Positions 59,803 through 64,000 of a stretch of DNA of 64,000 bases are shown in pieces. The position numbers were made by a program, and so were the translations under genes. How positions within the stretch are numbered: position 1 is the first letter of the stretch; each line of letters begins with the position of its first letter. The DNA comes from Bubalus kerabau (Eukaryota; Chordata; Mammalia; Artiodactyla; Bovidae), in assembly GCF_029407905.1 (NCBI RefSeq), contig NC_073641.1, positions 15,731,001 through 15,795,000 of the forward strand, written 5' to 3'. The notes below the pieces were generated by a model, which was not told the origin of the DNA, ran no database searches, and worked only from the letters and a program-made list of their open reading frames with translations.

Positions 59803-59842
59803 AGGCCTTCTCGGCTGCTTCAGTGGCGAGGCTCCTTCTAGG

Positions 59843-59923
59843 ATGGCTGCTCTGGTTGTAAACAAGCCTGGAGCGGGACTAGACAGTGGTCGTCAGGGCA
59901 GCCGGGGGACGGCCGTGGTGAAG
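59843..59923 (+). CDS. TRIM23: TRIM23 coding exon 1 (gene continues beyond window)
   Basis: First 27 codons of TRIM23 (ARD1/ARFD1), an E3 ubiquitin ligase with RING, B-box and coiled-coil regions fused to a C-terminal ARF-type GTPase domain, with roles in innate immune signalling and autophagy. The exon reads MAALVVNKPGAGLDSGRQGS then RGTAVVK, followed directly by donor GTGAGG. This matches the known N-terminus and its exon-1 boundary before the RING domain. The ATG is in a good context (A at -3, G at +4). An in-frame GTG at 59777 could extend the frame by 22 codons, but nothing supports its use. The next exon was not found before 64000, so intron 1 exceeds 4 kb. It is head-to-head with TRAPPC13, about 750 bp ATG to ATG. 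Confidence 0.93.
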
Positions 59924-61580
59924 GTGAGGGACCTTGCGTGCTCTGTTCTCCGCCATCGGCCTCCCTTCGGTTCGTCCCGGAGATCTGGCTTTTTTGGGCG
60001 GGTTGCGCGGACTCGGGTCCCTCTCGGCTTTACAAGCCTATGCTTCCCCTCCGGACCTTTATCCCTGCAGGCCTGAGGTTACCGGGTCTCCTGGTCATTC
60101 TAGTCCTTTGTAGTCGCCAACGGGGACTTTTGTGAAAAGGAGGCTATGGGCCTGTGAGAGTGACCTGGGCTGATCTTTCCCCAGGCCTTCTGTTTTTAGC
60201 TAAACCCAACAGACATTAATAAGCTTATTTTTATGAAATTGATCCATTATTATTGACAGATACTATTTTAGCTATTTCACCTCTTTAATATCTATTTATG
60301 AAGTAATTGTTGATTCTAGTTTTACAAGTGAGGAAACTCAGGTTTCGGTTAACACTGTAGCTGAGCCAGAGTTGACTGCTCTAAAGTATTCTTTTCGTTA
60401 CTGCACTACTTTTTAATGAGACATCTGTTATTGGTTGACCTGCCCTCTCCTCTTTTGGTAGTACGGGTGTTCAACAACCCCGTTAATGCTCGGGAATATG
60501 AATTACCCTATGTTTGAAGTTTGAAATTCTGCCATGTTTAAATGCTCTAAAATGGGTTTACCAAAAATTCAGTTGAAATAACCGTAGAATCCACTTTTCC
60601 GTATATAAATAGATCTGGAAGGGAGAACTGATCTTAATAACCTTCAGAATCCCCTGTAATCTCGGATAGTGGTAATTCTTATTCCTGGCTACATATTACT
60701 GAGGACTTAAAACAACAACAACAACAACACACAAACGATTTAATCCCCCAGTTATGCTTAAGTTGATATCAGTATATTTTTTTGCATTCCCAGAATGCTT
60801 TTAATGTGCAATGTCCAAAACCATTGGAGGAGATATCTGAAATTCTTTTAAGATCTTGAGTAATAGGCACCTGTGGTTTTTCATCTAATGTTGGTTTCGT
60901 ATGACAACGAATGATACATTTTTGCCTTCAACTATATTATCAATCAGTATTGGTGGTTGTTGATTCGTCTTTTAAACATTAATAAAGTTATTTTGAAGAC
61001 ACATAGCATGTCTGAGATGTGAAGGTGCCCTCATTATTTGGCTTGTATGGTTGAGATTTTATTTATTGAATTGTGCTTTTTCTAAGTAGAGAATACCTGA
61101 AGATTATTTTGTGAAATAACTTGAAATAAGAAGTAATAGGAATGTATGTTACTACTGTCTCTGCTTTTGTTACCTTGTTTGTCTTAAAATCTGAAAAATA
61201 TACCAAAACCTGATGTAACTCCAGTTTATTAAAGCACAGAGTTTGGTAAATTAGGGGCTCATTTTGTTAATTTTCATTTTTATATGTAAATGTGACTGAG
61301 GTGTGCAGTAGGATAGTCCTTTTTGGCAAGATCCTCATGCTGTAATTTGTAACATAAATTACAAATTAAATTTTAAAAAATCTCATGGCCATTGTTATAG
61401 ATGAAAGTAAGAAGTGTTTATTGGAAGGTAAAAGTTGAAGTATATAATGCTAATGTTTGCATATATAAAATGACTTCCTGCTTTATGAGCGAGTTGATAT
61501 TGTTAGAGTTTTCTCATTAGGGAAAACAGACAGAAATTGGATATAAAATTATTTATGTTCACAAAAGAATAGTGAGCTGC

Positions 61581-62554
61581 CTTCAGTTCAGTTCAGTTCA
61601 GTTGCTCAGTTGTGTCTGACTCTTTGCAACCCCATGAATCGCACCATGCAAGGCCTCCCTGTCTATCATCAACTCCTGGAGTTTACCCAAACTCACGTCC
61701 ATTGAGTTGGTGATGCCATCCAACCATCTCATCTTCTGTTGTTTCCTTCTCCTCCTGCCCCTAATCCCTCCCAGCATCAGAGTCTTTTCCAATGAGTCAA
61801 CTCTTTGCATGAGTGGGCAAAGTATTGGAGTTTCAGCTTCAACATCAGTCCTTCCAATGAACACCCAGGACTGATCTCCTTTAGGATGGACTGGTTGGAT
61901 CTCCTTACAGTTCAAGGGACTCTGAAGAGGCTTCTCCAACACCACAGTTCAAAAGCGGCAATTCTTCGGCGCTCGGCTTTCTTCACAGTCCAACTCTCAC
62001 ATCCATACATGACCACTGGAAAAACCATAGCCTTGACTAGATGGACCTTTGTTAGCAAAGTAATATCTCTGCTTTTTAATATGCTATCTAGGTTGGTCAT
62101 AACTTTCCTTCCAAGGAGTAAGTGTCTTTTAATTTCATGGCTGCAATCACCATCTGCAGTGATTTGGAGCCCAGAAAAATAAAGTCTGACACTGTTTCCA
62201 CTGTTTCCCCATCTAATTGCCATGAAGTGATGAGACCAGATGCCGTGATCTTTGTTTTCTGAATGTTGAGCTTTAAGCCAACTTTTTCACTCTCATCTTT
62301 CACTTTCATCAAGATGCTTTTGAGTTCCTCTTCACTTTCTGCCATAAGGGTGGTGTCATCTGCATATCTGAGGTTATTGATATTTCTCTGGGAAATCTTG
62401 ATTCTTGTGGTTCCTCCAGCCCAGCATTTCTCATGATGTACTCTGCATATAAGTTAAATAAGCAGAGTGACAATATACAGCCTTGACGTACTCCTTTTCC
62501 TCTTTGGAACCAGTCTGTTGTTCCATGTCCAGTTCTAACCGTTGCTTCCTGACC
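61581..62554 (-). mobile_element. BovB LINE, reverse, ~970 bp
   Basis: The (CAGTT)4-type BovB end at 61582, then reverse-strand RT C-terminal blocks MYGCESWTVKKAERRR (about 61980), AESEEELKS near 62345 and a broken YADD block just beyond. Not intact. Confidence 0.88.
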
Positions 62555-63324
62555 TTAGTCCTTTGAAAATATGGCCTGCTTTATTAAATTTTAATTTACC
62601 TGTGATAAGTTTGAAGCCCTCTTTGGCATACAAAACTAAGAGCTTTTTTCCTATCTAGGACTTAATTTCTTATGCTGTTAGCCACAATTCCTATTCATAA
62701 ATACTGAAGAAAAAAATTTCTTACTCTGTTATTTACTGAGATGATGCAAAATAGTCTAGTAACTGTGGTTTACTAGAATTTTAAAATTAAATTTTAATTT
62801 AATTTAATTTTTAAATTAAACTAAAATTCAATGGACTTTTGCTAGTACTTTTTGAAAAAAAACTATGGTAGTAACATGAGTAATGATGCTGTTAAAGATA
62901 CAAGATCTGAATGAAAAAAATAAAATTTTAATTTGGTTCTTTGGAGTTTTGTCATATATAATGGTAATATATTATGGTGTCTCTATAGTGAGAACATTTA
63001 CTTAAAATGTTGCACTTACTTTGTAATATCTAATTTCTATTGTGAATATCTTTTCTGTAATTTGATAATGAAGATTTTTTTCTTTTCAAGTGAAGATATT
63101 TAAGTAATACTTTTTTACTGACTTTTTTAAAAAATGCAGGATAATATGAAGTATATTGTATATATGTTTGTGTAAATGTACATATATATATGATTTATGT
63201 GTAGTTATTCCCCAGCTGTTTCCATCCTTCAAAGAGAACTACAGTTCCAATTTAATGTTTCCTGTGTATCATGCCAGAAAGATAGTAGGCTTGTAAAACA
63301 ATATATATATAAATATATATAAAG

Positions 63325-64000
63325 GAGAGTGAAAAAGTTGGCTTAAAGCTCAACATTTAGAAAACTAATCTGGTTGCATCACTTCATGGCAAGTAGATGG
63401 GGAAATAGTGGAAATAGTGTCAGACTTTATTTTTCTGAGCTCCAAAATCACTGCAGATGGTGATTGCAGCCATGAAATTAAAAAGACGCTTACTCCTTGG
63501 AAGGAAAGTTATGACCAACCTAGATAGCATAATTCAAAAGCAGAGACATTACTTTGCCAACAAAAGTCTGTCTAGTCAAGGCTATGGTTTTTCCAGTGGT
63601 CATGTATGGATGTGAGAGTTGGGCTGTGAAGAAAGCTGAGCACTGAAGAATTGATGCTTTTGAACTGTGGTGTTGGAGAAGACTCTTGAGAGTCCCTTAG
63701 ACTGCGAGGAGATCCAACCAGTCCATCCTAAAGGAGATCAGTCCTGGGTGTTCTTTGGAAGGAATGATGCTAAAGCTGAAACTGCAATAGTTTGGCCACC
63801 TCATGTGAAGAGTTGACTCATTGGAAAAGACTCTGATGCTGGGAGGGATTGGGGGCAGGAGGAAAAGGGGACGACAGAGGATGAGATGGCTGGATGGCAT
63901 TACCGACTCGATGGACATGAGTTTGAGTGAACTCTGGGAGTTGGTGATGGACAGGGAGGCCTGGCGTGCTGCAGTTCATGGGGTTGCAAAGAGTTGGACA
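63325..64000 (+). mobile_element. BovB LINE, forward, runs off the window
   Basis: Same RT C-terminal region as the 61581-62554 copy, in the opposite direction: AGAGTGAAAAAGTTGGCTTA to GGGGTTGCAAAGAGTTGGAC. Confidence 0.88.

Larger units (their letters stand above)
59097..59842. promoter_or_regulatory. Divergent TRAPPC13/TRIM23 promoter region, CpG-rich on the TRIM23 side
   Basis: The 746 bp between the two ATGs. CpG density rises clearly from about 59690 to 60010, with many CG dinucleotides near 59700-59765 and a GC box (CCCCGCCCC, 59786-59794). The TRAPPC13 side has an ETS-type CCGGAAG (59178-59184). In the middle is a ZNF143/THAP11-type motif (59430-59450). No TATA box was recognised. Transcription start sites are not placed. 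Confidence 0.75.
59924..64000 (+). other. TRIM23: TRIM23 intron 1 (partial)
   Basis: CpG-rich at first, then AT-rich. It holds a MIR-like piece (about 60255-60405, TTTTACAAGTGAGGAAACTC), a small (CAA)n run near 60714, a reverse BovB and a forward BovB. No TRIM23 RING-encoding exon was recognised, so it continues beyond the window. Confidence 0.75.

Noticed and set aside
59777..59842. GTG-initiated 22-codon in-frame extension of TRIM23
   Set aside because: The downstream ATG is in strong context and matches the known N-terminus; the extension matches nothing known.
1..64000. CRISPR arrays, prophage, operons or other prokaryotic systems
   Set aside because: The window is clearly mammalian nuclear DNA with spliced genes and SINE/LINE content; the short repeats seen are retroelement tails or local duplications.

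Overview
This is mammalian, and specifically ruminant, nuclear DNA. It is AT-rich intron sequence packed with BovB (RTE-clade) LINEs, Bov-tA/BovA2 SINEs and tRNA-Glu-derived CHR-type SINEs, a combination found in ruminants such as cattle, sheep and goats. Four protein-coding genes can be read exon by exon. Their order, SGTB (+), TRAPPC13 (-) with SHLD3 (-) nested in its first intron, then TRIM23 (+), corresponds to human 5q12.3.

Layout. Positions 1-20729 hold the 3' half of SGTB (six coding exons, last 179 codons). The first 12.96 kb is intron, and the earlier SGTB exons lie before the window. A long SGTB 3' UTR runs to about 24.1 kb and meets the TRAPPC13 3' UTR tail to tail. TRAPPC13 is complete: 13 coding exons from 59096 down to 25475, 1257 nt including the stop, 418 codons, with every exon junction in phase. 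SHLD3 is a single uninterrupted 252-codon reading frame at 54499-55257. A CpG-rich divergent promoter lies at about 59.1-59.84 kb. TRIM23 coding exon 1 is at 59843-59923, and the rest of the window is TRIM23 intron 1.

The genes do different jobs and do not form a pathway. SGTB is a TPR co-chaperone, TRAPPC13 a TRAPP III vesicle-tethering subunit, SHLD3 the REV7-binding subunit of shieldin (double-strand-break repair choice), and TRIM23 a RING E3 ligase with an ARF domain. Their link is physical: tail-to-tail SGTB/TRAPPC13, nested TRAPPC13/SHLD3, head-to-head TRAPPC13/TRIM23.

Most notable observations: a 105-bp tandem duplication that copied the 3' splice site of TRAPPC13 coding exon 12, where the upstream copy would stay in frame but hit a stop after 11 codons; an 18-nt TRAPPC13 microexon; a 5'-inverted (twin-primed) L1 about 50 nt from a 45-nt TRAPPC13 exon; an L1 tail about 40 nt from an SGTB acceptor; a perfect 22-bp hairpin in the SGTB 3' UTR; a ZNF143/THAP11-type motif in the divergent promoter; and a local ~300-bp duplication inside TRAPPC13. 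I found no sign of an undescribed multi-gene system. No tool was run: gene assignments rest on recognising the encoded proteins, and repeat family names on recognising consensus landmarks.
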